A stretch of 64,000 bases of DNA from the NCBI GenBank assembly GCA_963989245.1, contig OZ022354.1, forward strand, positions 2,922,050-2,986,049, in the 5' to 3' direction. Positions within the stretch are counted from its first letter, which is position 1. Each line of letters opens with the position of its first letter. The notes beneath the pieces are model-generated. The model saw only the letters and a program-made list of their open reading frames with translations, did no database searches and was not told where the DNA came from. Shown here piece by piece: positions 31,227-43,010 of this stretch. The translations under genes were made by a program, and so were the position numbers. The stretch comes from Nansenia antarctica. Lineage: Eukaryota; Chordata; Actinopteri; Argentiniformes; Microstomatidae.

Positions 31227-32817
31227 CAGGATTCATTTGATTCATTCATTGTGGTTCTCTTGTAATTATAATTATTACAATTGTTGCCATTAGTACAATT
31301 GACAGTCTATTTCTATAAACATGTTAATAACATTGTGAATGTTGGCGATAGCTGAAAAAGTAATATGCCAGGGATGGGGTAGTCACTACTATTGGTCACT
31401 ACTATTGGTATAACGAATCAATCTACGACTTCCAAACCCCGTGTTTAGGGGTGTCCAAGAGGTCCGCTAAAAGACAACTGCTGAAATGATACAGTTCTGT
31501 TTACCTTTTGACTTGACAATCGGTTGACAACCGTGCTGATATCCAACCGAACAAATAGGCTAGAATAGTGAATTCCGAGTAGCCTACTCACAGGGGCCGA
31601 TCACCAACAAGGGTATTTTCTGCCCTGTATTATAAGTTCACCCGTTCGCCAGGACTCGGCTGTGCGTCCAAGCATTTGGGTACCGTTAGTGCGTTCTCAA
31701 AAAGACGCGATGATGAATTTTACCAGCTTACCGGTGCGTCTCTTCTGTCAAGCAACATCTACAAATCTTGTAAGCCGTGCGTCAGGATTTAGTTTTCAGG
31801 GTTAACAAGTTTCAAATACTCATGTTGTCTTACATTTTTTCCCGATGTCTATGTATGACACATCATTTGAAAGCTTACAATCTGGAAATAACGCGATTAC
31901 TTTGATTCATTTGATTCATTCATTGTGGTTCTCTTGTAATTATAATTATTACAATTGTTGCCATTACTACAATTGACAGTCTATTTCTATAAACATGTTA
32001 ATAACATTATGAATGTTGGCGATAGCTGAAAAAGTAATATGCCAGGGATGGGGTAGTCACTACTATTGGTATAACTACTATTGGTATAACTACTAGTTAA
32101 ACCCTGTGTTTAGGGGTGTCCAAGAGGTCCGCTAAAAGACAACTGCTGTTCTAGCAGGTCTATCTGTAATTTACAATGGCAATTTTGGGATGCAGTGTAT
32201 TTTGGGATGCAGCTGGTTGGAAGGTATTACATTCAGGTTGATCAAACCTGTCATTCTAGATGTGTTTTTGCGGGGATGTCCTTTTGGCAAAGTTTGACAG
32301 GATTGTACACGTTCCCCATTTTGCGCAGTCGATGGCGACGCAAACTCTAGGACCATTCTGGTAACCAAGATTACCCAACAGTAGTCTACCCTAGCCTGTT
32401 GTCTCTTGTTGTCAGAATGACGCTTCAGAGAGAGGGGTGGGAGTAGCAGAGAGGCAGGAAAAGCAACTCGATGTGTCTGTCTATCAACAGAGGCTGTCTG
32501 AACGCATATCTGACTGTTGATACGAAACCCCCGTTCACTCTCTTAAGAGTGTGCGTACAAAAGATCAAGATGTATATCAGATAGATATACATAGATGTAC
32601 ACATTTTGTTTGTTTAGGAGCAGTTTTTTTTTGGGGGGGGGAGACAGTATGACATCCACTGTCCACATGAAAGCCCGAAAGGACATGATAATGTGAGTAT
32701 TATATGCGAATGTCCGACGACGTGGTGTGTATCGGCCGGAGAGAGAGTTCGCTCCCACTCGTCACATTTTCCTCTAATTTCATTTCTAACCCTAAGTCTC
32801 TTTCTAACAACAATATT
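31227..32817. other. Non-coding spacer between internal and terminal TIR, with a direct repeat
   Basis: About 1.6 kb without a gene. A block beginning attcatttgattcattcatt at 31229 recurs at 31907 (over 200 bp, including gttggcgatagctgaaaaag). Part of it (31783-31884) recurs at 46434-46531 outside the Polinton (aggatttagttttcagggtt). It is therefore probably later-inserted repeat material and not element sequence. Confidence 0.7.
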
Positions 32818-33070
32818 CGTTATTTAAACACATTTCAACCCTTGCCAGTCATTTGGGGCAACCCCCTTCCTAAACACCTGCGTCAACTTTCGTTTTGGCC
32901 CACCCCTCCGTTTGGGGGGTGTTCTGAACAAATGGCGCGGGTTAATAAAACCACAACGCGGGGGGCAAATAAACCCCCCCTTCTGTAAAAGATCTTATGT
33001 TTTATGATCCCCCTCATAAAAAAGATCAAAGGGAATCGAGATCAAAGAAAAGGGACCCATATTAACTACT
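32818..33070 (-). repeat. Polinton right terminal inverted repeat
   Basis: Complement of 19324-19572 with a few substitutions and indels. It ends CCCATATTAACTACT, followed by the target duplication GAGGAG. Confidence 0.9.
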
Positions 33071-33076
33071 GAGGAG

Positions 33077-33485
33077 GACAACTGCTACACCGGCAGCAGT
33101 GGGGCTGCCCAGCCCCAGGTGATGATGGTCAGGAGTGGCGAAGTAGAGGATACGGAGGCGGAAGATGGAGCTACTCAGAGCAGCAGCAGCAGGGCTGAGA
33201 GTGATGGATTACAAGACGAGCCTACGGTGTCAGATGTCATGTATGATGATCCTGGTGAATTGGCCGGTACATATGGACTCTACAGTTACAGAAGTGATCA
33301 TTAGAAGAGGTCCCCCAAAGATGAAACCTAGATTTAGTTATCCTAAAAATAATGAGAACAGAAACTTTAGTGAAACTTTATTTCTCCGAAAACTACCAAA
33401 TGGGGGAAAAATAGAAAGAAAGTGGCTTGTGTACTCTCAAAAACGGGACATGTCTTTTTCCTTTTGCTGTAAGCTTTTCAACATA
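33077..33485 (+). pseudogene. hAT transposase N-terminus (TTF-type zinc finger) fragment
   Basis: An acidic Ser-rich lead (VEDTEAEDGATQSSSSR) is followed, after a one-base frame change near 33259, by RRGPPKMKPRFSYPKNNENR and ERKWLVYSQKRDMSFSFCCK, the TTF-type finger of ZMYM1-like hAT transposases. Sequence after about 33485 (a plausible donor, ggtgagt) is non-coding to the TIR at 33800, so the catalytic part is missing. Confidence 0.75.
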
Positions 33486-33815
33486 AAGGATAGGCCTACA
33501 TGGTGGTGAGTAACATCTCTATTCATGTCAATAATGGCTTGTGCGTATTTAATGTTGGGTATGATGACTGCTTTATCCTAAATCCTAATCCTTTACGAGT
33601 ATAAAAGGTTTGAAATGAAACAAACATGGTTGTAAACTATCTAAATAAGTAGATATTCTATTGTCTATCAGCACAGCATGTGAGTGCATTTCTTGCAATA
33701 TATCGGTGCATGCGTGTCGCGCGGTTATAATAGTTGCCTACATCATTATAAAAGGCCTCGCAAATCTGACTTCGCACAGGGCCTCGCATATCTCCCAAAC
33801 GGCCCTGATACTACT

Positions 33816-35146
33816 CATACTAGATACGTAGATTTTGAGTATGTAGTGCGTTCACACTGTACAGTATGCGAGTAATTTAGTATGTGAGCAATTACTTCCG
33901 GGAAAATGTCAGTTACGATGGACACTAGCTCGGGTACTGTTTCCCAAAATGCATTTTGCGTCCAGGGTTGCAGGGTTGCCAGATGGGGCGGGTTACCGCC
34001 GAATGGGCTACTTGATTTTGAGGTTATAGAAAGTTTAGGCTGTAAATTGTCAATCCCATCTGGCAACCCTGTGCGCTTTCAGCCTCGTCAAACTGCGTCA
34101 TACAAACTTGTCATACAGCTTTTGTTTACATTGTCCGATAGCCTGGGAACCGAAAGCTTGCAATAAACATAGTTTTTTGCACAGATTTGAGTGTGTAGAT
34201 GCTGCTTTCTTGCACTCTATTTGATACTCTTCAGCTGCAGCACCCCAGCTAAGTCTGATCACGGATGAGCGGTGGTATTTTCACTATACTGGGAATTAAC
34301 ATGGTGAAATGCATTCTTAGACCAGGCTAGTCGTCATGATTACAAATATGCCACTTGAAATGCATGAAATCCACGTTTATTTGTGTCTTACACACATGTT
34401 CACCCAGTATTTGACTGATTGTAGCCCGATCACGAATGATCCCAGTATTGTAGCTTCAGACGGACAAGTTGGTTGTAGTGCTTTCCCACGATATGTTATT
34501 GCTCATATATATTTATTTTAATCATGTTATTTTACCAACTGTTAAGACAACAGTAAGCTAGTTACTTGAGCTAGCTAAAGATATTGGCCCCCCAAATCAT
34601 TTTACAACGTGTTGTAATTATGTTACGATATTTCTGTCGAGTGAGTGAAGGTAAGCAACGTAGGGTGCGTTCGTAAAATTGCTCTGAGAGCGCCGGAGCG
34701 CACACTGGGTGCAACGTCATAAAGGGACCAGGTAATTTGATTGGACAAGAGGCATTCCATGAGTGCTGATCATATTTCCAGGGCGAATTTACGAACGCAG
34801 CTAGCGAACAGAAGACGCAAAAAATCGTCAGATCTGATATATAAACGGGTTATTTTGGTAAACTGGACACATTTTGGGAATATATGTGGTTACTTTCTCG
34901 CCTGAAAACATATTAAAACTTCATAAAATGACATGTTAACACTTGTAAAGCCAAGATTACATATTTTAGCTAATGGAGGTTTAAAATGGAGGTTTAAATG
35001 TGCCGCTCCCGGCGAAATGCATTCTGGGAGGCAGTATGCATACAGTGTAAATGGTCGGCTGGTTTTCACATACTTATTATGAATTTAGTAGACAGTATGC
35101 AGTATATACTCATTGAGTATGCTAGTATGCAGTATGCTAGTATACC
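33816..35146. other. Right part of outer TIR element, non-coding
   Basis: About 1.3 kb belonging to the element at 18681-35161. It contains many agtatgc/gcatact permutations but no gene. Confidence 0.5.
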
Positions 35147-35801
35147 ATTCCGAACACAGCCTCTGTCATGCCAAATCCTGTGCACTGCCAAATCCTGCCG
35201 GGCCATCAACGGCCTAATCGTTCGAACGCTCTTGCTAATCGTTTGCTAATTGTTCGACGTGCGTTCGAGACTAGGGCCAAAATCTGACCACCTGTGACGT
35301 CATTCTACTGCGCTGTGTTTACCGCAGCAGATTAATGTGTGTATCTTAAACTGCGAAGACAAATGTAATCTTCTTGCACTTGAATAGCATTAAGGTTGAT
35401 GCAGGCTCACTAGTCAGCTATATAATATATAACATTTTATATGAAAACACCTGCTAGCATGCTAATTTCACACGTAATTCGCTCCGCTAACGTAGTACGG
35501 AGTTGGCTAGTTAAACCACATCACAGTGATAAATATTGTAGAGAACTTTGGTTCCCATGGGAGCGGGACAAGTCATTAGGGAAATGGGATTCACCTGGGG
35601 GGAACTGCCGCCGTTGACAGAGACCCCCGGAATTGATCATACCCAGCTGACTTTTGATTGCTGGTATGACACTGATAAATGAGAGCCGAGCGAGGGCAGC
35701 GCCCCAAACATAAGCCCTGTATCGTCCACCAAGCTCCGCTCCCGAGCGAGGGCTGCCCGGGGGGGGGGAACAGACTTTGTGGAGGGGGGATAGGTTGTGG
35801 C

Positions 35802-36440
35802 CACCACTGGACTGGCCATACAATCAGGTGGGCCGCGCTAGTTTTGGGCCGGTCGGGCCGCCCCCGCCCCCCCCCCCCAACCCCCCCCCAATTAAAAAAA
35901 AAAAAAAAATAGCCCAAAATAGCGCGGCATCAACTAGCGCTGAATCAAGCGGCGGCCCCCGTTTATACTAACACATGGGCTGGCCCAATCACATGCTTAG
36001 GCCCTGCTGTCCATCGGCCCCCTCCCCCACTCTGATCCCTCGGCCGACAACCCAAGTACAGTGTCATGTTCGTAGATAAGATAGTGAAAGGGGGTGCCCA
36101 GAAAATTAGGGAGAAAGAAAGTAAGAAGCTAGCAGAGGATGCCTCAAAATGTCAGAAACTGACAGATATGTTCTCTGGATCGACTGTGGGGGCTAGGCCT
36201 ACTACAGATACAGTAGCCATGTCTCATCACCGTGGAGTACGTCAACAGTGAGTGAGTACACTGGTTCACACTTGCATTGGTATACTTGCTGTCCATGTCA
36301 CTTACTCCGCTCTATAGGGTTTTTTTACAAATGGTATATTCAACAGACTGCCAGCATGTTGATCGGCGGTGTCGGACCGATTGTGTTGGGCCGGTCTGAG
36401 CCACATGGCAGGGCCTAATTTTTGTCCCAGTCCAGCCCTG
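35802..36440 (+). mobile_element. Short hAT element with residual transposase start
   Basis: TIRs CACCACTGGACTGG (35802) and CCAGTCCAGCCCTG (to 36440). Flanks GTTGTGGC (35794-35801) and GTCGTGGC (36441-36448) are an 8-bp duplication with one change. An ORF at 36066-36251 (KGGAQKIREKESKKLAEDAS, then KLTDMF) is the N-terminal piece of a TTF/ZMYM-type hAT transposase; the rest is deleted. It also contains a C-run and A-run near 35860-35910. Confidence 0.75.
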
Positions 36441-36677
36441 GTCGTGGCAGGGCCGGTCTCCTAGCGGCCCACTAGTAACCCGCGCAGAGCTGATGAACTT
36501 GAACTTGTATTTTATTAAATAAAGTGATATATATTTTTGGTACACTGTGGTCGTGTGAGTGGTATTCTCAGGGTTCTGACATCCGGACCAGACCAGTAAA
36601 ACAAAGGTGGTGGCAGCGGCTCTCAGCCTATCCAGGTTTAATACCTACCAGATAAACTTTATTACAATAAGGGGGGG

Positions 36678-36867
36678 GGTAGTGGTGGTCTAGTGGATAG
36701 TGAATTGGACTTGGGATCGGAAGGTTGTGAGTTCAAATCCCGCCTGAAGCCACACCACTACTAGTGTGCCCTTGGGTAAGGCACTTAGCCCTCAGTTACT
36801 CCAGGGGGAATGTCCCTGTAATTCGTAATTGTAAGTCGCTTTGGATAAAGGCGTCTGCTAAATGGCA
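36678..36867 (+). mobile_element. Full-length tRNA-derived SINE
   Basis: Box A region gtggtctagtggatagtgaa, box B-like gagttcaaatccc, then the body with ccactactagtgtgcccttg, and the tail gtaagtcgctttggataaag then gcgtctgctaaatgg. Same family as 1868-2238, without internal amplification. Followed by an A/T-rich run. Confidence 0.85.
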
Positions 36868-38094
36868 AAATTATTATTATTTAAAATTATTAAATTACAA
36901 TAAATTCCATAACTGCATACTACTACGGAGCACGCACACACACACACACACGGAGTAAATCGCGCAATCAGCAGGAAGAGAGCGCGGAGGTCGGGTTGGG
37001 AGAGCCCTATCCGGTTGTTAAGTCTGACGTCAAACGTGACGTTTTGCAATTTCCGGGTCCAAACCAGAAATTCTCCGCACCAGAATACCAGTGTACTACA
37101 GCGGTAGAATGACAGTATAATCGTTTTTTAGACTCGGATCTATTCATAGCTTTCATGTGACGTCACAGCATAGTGGAAACGCCCACCTGACGGGCAAAAG
37201 GCACTTTTTGCGGGCAAAACCCACGGGCAAAACCCACTTTTTAAATAATTCCAACCTGTCCGGAAAGAGGAGAAGCCAGGGAATCCAAAAGTTTTTGAAT
37301 GGAGTCGATCCTCCACTCCTATCACCGTGGACACAGCAAGGAGCGAATTCCAGGATAGAAATATTCCCTCGCCCCGCTAACAGCGGGAGTTGGGAGTTTC
37401 GTCCAGCAGCGGTAGAACTCCCGGTTGATCGAGTTTCATATTAAAAGTATATCTTCTCGGGGTGTCAGCGCGGTGGTTAAGGGCTCAAGATGACCGTATA
37501 CTGATGGTGAATTTAGCAATAATAGTCTTGTGTTTGTACCACCTCCATAACCGGTGTTATTCACGGACAAAGCCGGTCAAGGGGGCACCTTTTGCGGGTC
37601 AATAACTTTGATTCTCCGGGGGTTAGGAAAATAATTCCAACGCGTCCGGATAGAGGAGAAGACATGGAATCCAAAACTTTTTGAATGGAGTCGATCCTCC
37701 ACTCCTATCACCCCGGACACAGCAAGGAGCGAATTCCCGGATAGAAATATTCCCTCGCCCCGCTGACAGCGGGAGTAGCGGTAGTTTCGTCCAGCAGCGG
37801 GTGAACGCCCGGTTGATCGAGTTTCATATTAAAAGCAGTGGCGGGCGGTGCATTTCACACCTAGGCCTTCAGTGATGTCCGACACATTCCTACCTGAATT
37901 ATTCTACCTCTTAATACCATTGTTATGACGCCATGGCTCTAGAAACTAGACAGAAACACAGTATAACCAGGCGTTGCATCACCTTAACATAGTCAGACAA
38001 GTACAACAGAGTTATATTAATATTTCCGAAGCATTTTTAATCAATAAATCCGCATTTACAATGAAGAGTGTTAAACTAACATATTTAAGATCGC

Positions 38095-38480
38095 TACATT
38101 ACCCACGTCTGTCGTCTCGTCCACCATAATAGCGACAAAGGGTGCCTTTTTAATCTCCATTTTGATCTCTTCTCCCATCACTTCAGCAATAGCAAAAATC
38201 AGGTCGTTTTGTATTTTGCCTGACGTCCCAGTAAACACTTTGTTTGTGGACAGGTGGTCATGTAAATCTGGGTTGTTTTCAGCAAGAAAAGAAAGAAGCT
38301 CAACGTAGTTTCCTCTGTTTGTGGGCTCTGCGCTTTCATCGTGTCCCCTAAATGAAAGTTATTGTTTACCCAAAAACAGGACACAATCGATCAGTATTAT
38401 CGATCAGTCAATCACCCTTTCGTTGTGGCGCTCCGTTTCCCTGCGCACTTGTTCGTTGAGCTGTAAATCCACTCGGGTGT
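38095..38480 (-). pseudogene. hAT/ZMYM1-like transposase (DUF4371) fragment
   Basis: Translation on the minus strand reads LNEQVRRETERHNERV, then after in-frame stops FRGHDESAEPTNRGNYVELL and FVAIMVDETTDV. These are hallmark stretches of the DUF4371 region of ZMYM1-type hAT transposases, with the catalytic Asp in VDETTD. Stops and missing ends mark it as dead. Confidence 0.75.
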
Positions 38481-38868
38481 CCCCAAAGGTGTTCAAAAGT
38501 CCCACATCTACCGGCATAGTTACGCATCTCAGTGTTTCCTCTACATGCATTTATTGGTGGCGGGCCGCCACGAATGAATTTCCTCCGCCACGAATTGATT
38601 CAGTCCACAAAAAAAAAAAAAAAATCTCAAAAAAAAAATAAATAAAAACGGAACATTTTAGCTGATTAAAATATATCTGATCCTAGATCAGCGCTATAAT
38701 GGATGTTGACTAAAAGTGCACCTAAATCCACGCCCATCTCTCTCTAACCGCTGATCCAAAATCAGATTAATGACATTCAGTTGACGACGTGACACAAGGG
38801 CTCCTGATTGGTCTAAATGTGAACTGTGGTATTATTGTTATTGTGTACAGGCCACCGTAGTGACATCA

Positions 38869-39029
38869 GGGGGGTATTCCATCAACATCGCTAAAGGGAA
38901 AATCCAGGTTTAGTCTGATAAATCTCGCGAGAGTTCTTAAAAATATCCAGGCATATTCTGATAGGTCTCGCGAGAGTTATCAAAAATAAGCCAGGATTTT
39001 CCTTTAGCGACGTTGATGGAATACCCCCC
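38869..39029. mobile_element. Palindromic MITE, same family as 2490-2608
   Basis: Left end ggggggtattccatcaacat and right end cgttgatggaatacccccc are near-perfect inverted repeats, with tctcgcgagag palindromes in the middle. Non-coding. Confidence 0.8.
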
Positions 39030-39059
39030 AGGTCAGGTGGGCAGGTTACGACGAGACAA

Positions 39060-39200
39060 CAAGAGACCGGTATTGTAGAGCTTACAGAGCGAGTTAAAAT
39101 AAAGACACTTACATTGAAATACAGAAGGACTCACGTGTATGTTTAATAGAATAACACGACATGGTGTCAGAAGTCCTGTAAGTGAGTGTTAAGAGTTAGA
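39060..39200 (+). mobile_element. Probable gypsy-type LTR end and leader remnant
   Basis: An LTR-like end with attaaaataaagacac-type polyadenylation context is followed by atggtgtcagaagtcc, the kind of sequence found at the start of many gypsy leaders. No retroelement ORF follows. Confidence 0.35.
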
Positions 39201-41189
39201 TCGGCCGACAAGTGTCATTTGAGCTCGTGACGGTGAGAAGGGAGAAGAAAAGATGGATGCTAATGCTAACGCGGGAGCAGCTGCAGTCCAGAGAACGGCG
39301 CCAGTTTCAAGTGCTACGTTAGCAGACATTAGCAAGTCAAAAAACGATTCTTATGTGCCGTCACTTTAGCAACGACACAGTATTGTCAAGGGGAAAAGAA
39401 GGGGAGACGATTTTTTTATTGACAACGGAATTACATGCTGGAAAAACATGCAGCTAAAATTCAGGGAACATTTGGACAATAAGAGACACACGGGAGAAGT
39501 ACGGGAAAACAGGGCTCATGTGGGTCTCATCAAAGGTAAGAGTTTGTTTTCTTTAACTCAGCTGATACTCAGCTGTTTACCGAATGCTCCATCTGACTGT
39601 GATTTTACTTCTGTAATGTGGTGGGTTGACATAATTCACGCACGGAACTATAGGTTGAGAGTATTGTTCCGTCCGCAGTTGATTGCGTAGTACCCAAGTT
39701 GTTTAGACTGTTTTATTTACTGCTTAAGTGTGTTGTTGACAATCGTTCATGTCCTTCATTAAACGTTTAGCTTTGTCATTTGATATGCCGCCTACGACTA
39801 CCATCTCTCTGCACTACAGTAAACATTTAATCAGTAACGTTAGCCGCTTTTGTGCTCATGTAGGCCTACTTCGTATTATATTATAGCTGATGATCTTTGT
39901 GTGTGTGTATGTGACTGTCAGTCACAAGTTTATATTCTGTATATTCATTTTTTTGGGGGGGGCCATCCTCTAGTTTTGGCTGTGATTAGATCGTTGTTTT
40001 GAGCGCGCGTGCGCGTTTCATGCGCGTGCACGCGCGCGGTCAGGGCTATCCGCCACCAATGTAAAAATTCCTGGAGGAAACACTGCATCTCAATAGTGAA
40101 TATCAATAGTGCGTATCAATAGTGCGTATCCAATCAAAAGACGTGCTGGGTGCTGACATCATTGAGCCTTACAGCAGGCGCCGTTGTTGCTATTGCTCGC
40201 CAACTCGAAATCTACGTAGGTTTCCACTAGGTACGCCACAGGTTTTCTCGTTCAACGTTAAGTTACAGGTCGTATTCGCGGCACGGTTTATTGTGCAGGC
40301 GGGCAGATTTTGGAGCCCCCTGGCAACACATTTTGATTGGATAAAAGCTCTAACATAAAGGCCAGCCCTCCAAATCTCAATCGGAGACTGGAAGCAGCGC
40401 AACCAAGAGGAAAGCTATGAAATGAAGAGAATAGACTATGGGGAATCATTAATACATATTTGTGGAAAAAATATATTAAAATAAAATGTATATTCTGATG
40501 ATGTTTAGGCCAGCAGAGAAGGCCTTGCTGGCCCTGACGGCACACCACTGATTAAAAGTATATCTTCTCGGGGTGTCAGCGCGGTGGTTAAGGGCTCAAA
40601 ATGACCTTATACTGATGGTGAATTTAGCAATAATAGTATTGTGTTTGTACCACCTCCATAACCGGTGTTATTCACGGACAAAGCCGGTCAAGGAGGCACC
40701 CTTTGCGGGTCAATAACTTTGATTCTCCGGGGGTTAGGAAAATAATTCCAACGTGTCCGGATAGAGGAGAAGACATGGAATCCAAAACCATTTGAATGGT
40801 GTCAATCCTACTCTCCTATCACCGTCGTGTATCTTGATAGTTCTTCATGGGTGAGGTGGTCTAAATAGTAGGCAGCCGGTAAATTGCGTCCACTCGCCAT
40901 GTTGAGCGATGTTGCTATGATACTTTTTGCCCGTCAGGTTGGTGGTTGCTAGGGAAGAAACCACGTGACTGAAAGCTATGAATTCATACAACAAGGGACA
41001 CAGCACAGCACTTTCCCGGTTTTCCCCATATGTGACGCGATCTGGTGGTTTTGCAAAACGGGCGCAAAGTGCAAAGGCTTCAAATTTGCTTTCAAAGTTT
41101 TTCTGACCAAAAAATCTGATTTCGTTTTTTTGTCATCAGACACAAGTTAAGGTTTTGAACTACCCACTCGTTATTTTTTCGAGCATTTT

Positions 41190-41280
41190 TACTTCCGAAA
41201 AAGGGTTCTATGTTCCCCGCTTCCGAAAAAGGGTTCTATGTTCCCCGCTTCCGAAAAAGGGTCCTATGTTCCCCGCCTGC
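41190..41280. repeat. 28-bp tandem repeat, inverted partner at 44.9-45.0 kb
   Basis: Three units of cttccgaaaaagggttctat plus gttccccg, followed by cctgccgttgtgtcaagc. The reverse complement of the same order occurs at about 44880-45000. Confidence 0.8.
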
Positions 41281-41518
41281 CGTTGTGTCAAGCATCGTTG
41301 TGTCAATTCATCGTTACATGTAACGATGAATTGAAAATCAAGGACCCCAATTGAAATAAGCCAGTGGCTTTCTTGGGTTTTTATCCTTTTAGTTGACCTT
41401 GTATGTAATATGTACTTTCATGTACCTACTTCTGCAAACGTTCTAATAAAGTTTTCAATCAATCAATCAAAAAGCGACCTCATGTGTCGTTATGTGGTAC
41501 TGCATGAGAGTTTGACTC

Positions 41519-41557
41519 TTTTTTTTTTTTTTTTTTTTTTTGGGGGGGGGGGGGGGG
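41519..41557. repeat. Poly-T followed by poly-G
   Basis: About 21 T then about 17 G. A possible assembly-sensitive site. Confidence 0.9.
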
Positions 41558-42020
41558 TCTTAAGATGACTTGGAAATAATGAAGAACACAATGAATGTCA
41601 TAGTATTGTCTCAGCATTTTATATAACTCCCTAGATAGATCATTTTCGAGATGGAATTGAAAATCTTATATTCCTGAAAGAACACCAGTGATATATATAT
41701 ACACATTATTAAATATTTTTTCTATATTTTTGTCAAACGAAATCAAATAAATACAGTAGAGATATCAATCCAAAATATAGGCTTTTATTGCAACCAACAA
41801 CAACAACAAAAAAACTATGTTTGTGCAAACATGGTGTTTGTTTCCAAGACCAAGCATCAAAATGCCAACCTATGGGACAATACTGTACATCCCATTGGCA
41901 GGACGTCACGTAACAGCGCAGTGTGTCTCTAGGTTACAGTGTCACATATCCCATAATATAATCCCTACGTAACTAGCCAGTTTCCGTAGCACAGTGAGTG
42001 ACGTCTTCGAAATCGAAAAC

Positions 42021-42715
42021 CCTGCTGTGCGGTTTTGAGCGACATTGAAAAATATGCTTTTCGTATTATATCTCGTTAACGGTACATGACTATGACTCCA
42101 TTCAAAGTTCAGTTTATTTAGCATGCTATTGTGATCATGGAGACATTTAGTTTGGAATTATAACCCATTGTGACCCTGAGATATTCGTCCATAAGCGACG
42201 CCCCCCCCCTGCTGTGCGGTTTTGAGCGACATTGAAAAATATGCTTTTCGTATTATATCTCGTTAACGGTACATGACTATGACTCCATTCAAAGTTCAGT
42301 TTGTTTAGCATGCTATAGTGATCATGGAGACATTTAGTTTGGAATTATAACCCATTGTGACCCTGAGATATTTGTCCATAAGCGACGGCCCCCCCCCCCT
42401 GTTGTGCGGTTTTGAGCGACATTGAAAAATATGTTTTTCGTATTATATCTCGTTAACGGTACATGACTATGACTCCATTCAAAGTTCAGTTTGTTTAGAA
42501 TGCTATTGTGATCATGGATACATTTAGTTTGGAATTATAACCCATTGTGACCCTGAGATATTCGTCCATAAGCGACGCCCCCCCCCCTGCTGTGCGGTTT
42601 TGAGCGACATTGAAAAATATGCTTTTCGTATTATATCTCGTTAACGGTAGATGACTATGACTCCATTCAAAGTTCAGTTTGTTTAGCATGCTATTGTGAT
42701 CATGGAGATCATGGA
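42021..42715. repeat. Four direct copies of a ~190-bp unit
   Basis: Each unit starts with a C-run and gctgtgcggttttgagcgac, contains atctcgttaacggta, and ends near tattcgtccataagcgac. Starts are near 42021, 42209, 42399 and 42587. The end of a further unit reappears at 43964-44020 after the 21-bp array, so that array lies within the family. Confidence 0.85.
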
Positions 42716-43010
42716 GACAGCCTGATTAGTCACTTTTACAACGAGGTATGACTTGTAAGGATCATGCATTTGTGGATATGAGCAACACAGCTAAACGTGT
42801 GGGTAGCGGCACAAAATTTGAAATTGTATGCATGGATTAAAGAAAGTGCATCATGGATACAACTGTGACAAAACAAAGAGTTTCCTCAGGTGTTTTTATT
42901 CAAACAATATATCCAGACAGTAGCAATCGATGGCCAATATCAGGCCTTAAACAAAGTGATAATGAACATTATAACATGAATACAAAGGCATTTTGTAGAT
43001 CAACTAAAAA

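Larger units (their letters stand above)
19324..33070. mobile_element. Polinton/Maverick (adintovirus-like) element, 13.7 kb
   Basis: Inverted ends AGTAGTTAGTATGGGG (19324) and CCCATATTAACTACT (to 33070) are flanked by perfect 6-bp duplications GAGGAG (19318-19323 and 33071-33076), the Polinton signature. TIRs are about 245 bp. Plus-strand genes: two accessory proteins, integrase, minor capsid, basic core-like protein, major capsid, protease. Minus-strand genes: two conserved proteins, a C-terminal fragment of a third, and a spliced OB-fold gene. No polymerase B or FtsK/HerA-type ATPase reading frame is present. It is degraded (integrase interrupted), so it cannot move by itself now. Confidence 0.92.
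18715..33807 (+). mobile_element. hAT element (ZMYM1/TTF-type) containing the Polinton
   Basis: The ends are CAGGGCCGC (18715) and CGGCCCTG (33800-33807), flanked by perfect 8-bp duplications ATACTACT at 18707-18714 and 33808-33815, the hAT signature. The interior outside the Polinton (18724-19317 and 33077-33799) carries a broken TTF-zinc-finger transposase N-terminus. The element is a deletion derivative of about 1.3 kb into which a Polinton jumped. Confidence 0.85.
18681..35161. mobile_element. Outermost TIR element hosting the nested insertions
   Basis: GGCTGTGTTCGGAAT (18681-18695) is matched by ATTCCGAACACAGCC (35147-35161). The next bases are also inverted (tagcatactagcatact versus agtatgctagta near 35125-35142). 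Without the hAT inserted at 18715-33807 it would be about 1.4 kb and non-coding. TCT flanks both ends and could be a 3-bp target duplication, but that is weak. Confidence 0.6.
38532..40084. mobile_element. hAT element (GTGTTTCCTC ends) with 8-bp target duplication
   Basis: The left end gtgtttcctctacatgcatt and right end, read inward, agtgtttcctccaggaattt share the subterminal motif ttggtggcgg. GCATCTCA flanks both sides (38524-38531 and 40085-40092). The interior holds a MITE (38869-39029), an LTR/leader remnant (about 39060-39200) and no complete gene. Confidence 0.65.
37142..40983. mobile_element. Nested element bounded by ATTCATAGCTTTCA inverted ends
   Basis: ATTCATAGCTTTCA (37142-37155) pairs perfectly with TGAAAGCTATGAAT (40970-40983), and a second inverted pair lies inside (cacctgacgggcaaaa near 37184 and ttttgcccgtcagg near 40925). 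Inside, a block with tatcttctcggggtgtcagc occurs at about 37448 and 40560, and a block with gcaaggagcgaattcc at about 37336 and 37723 (an inverted copy of the latter is at about 44050-44170). No intact gene. Confidence 0.55.

Noticed and set aside
39448..39690. 80-residue ORF ending near a possible donor in the nested hAT at 38.5-40.1 kb
   Set aside because: No domain seen; cannot be supported as a gene or a transposase exon.
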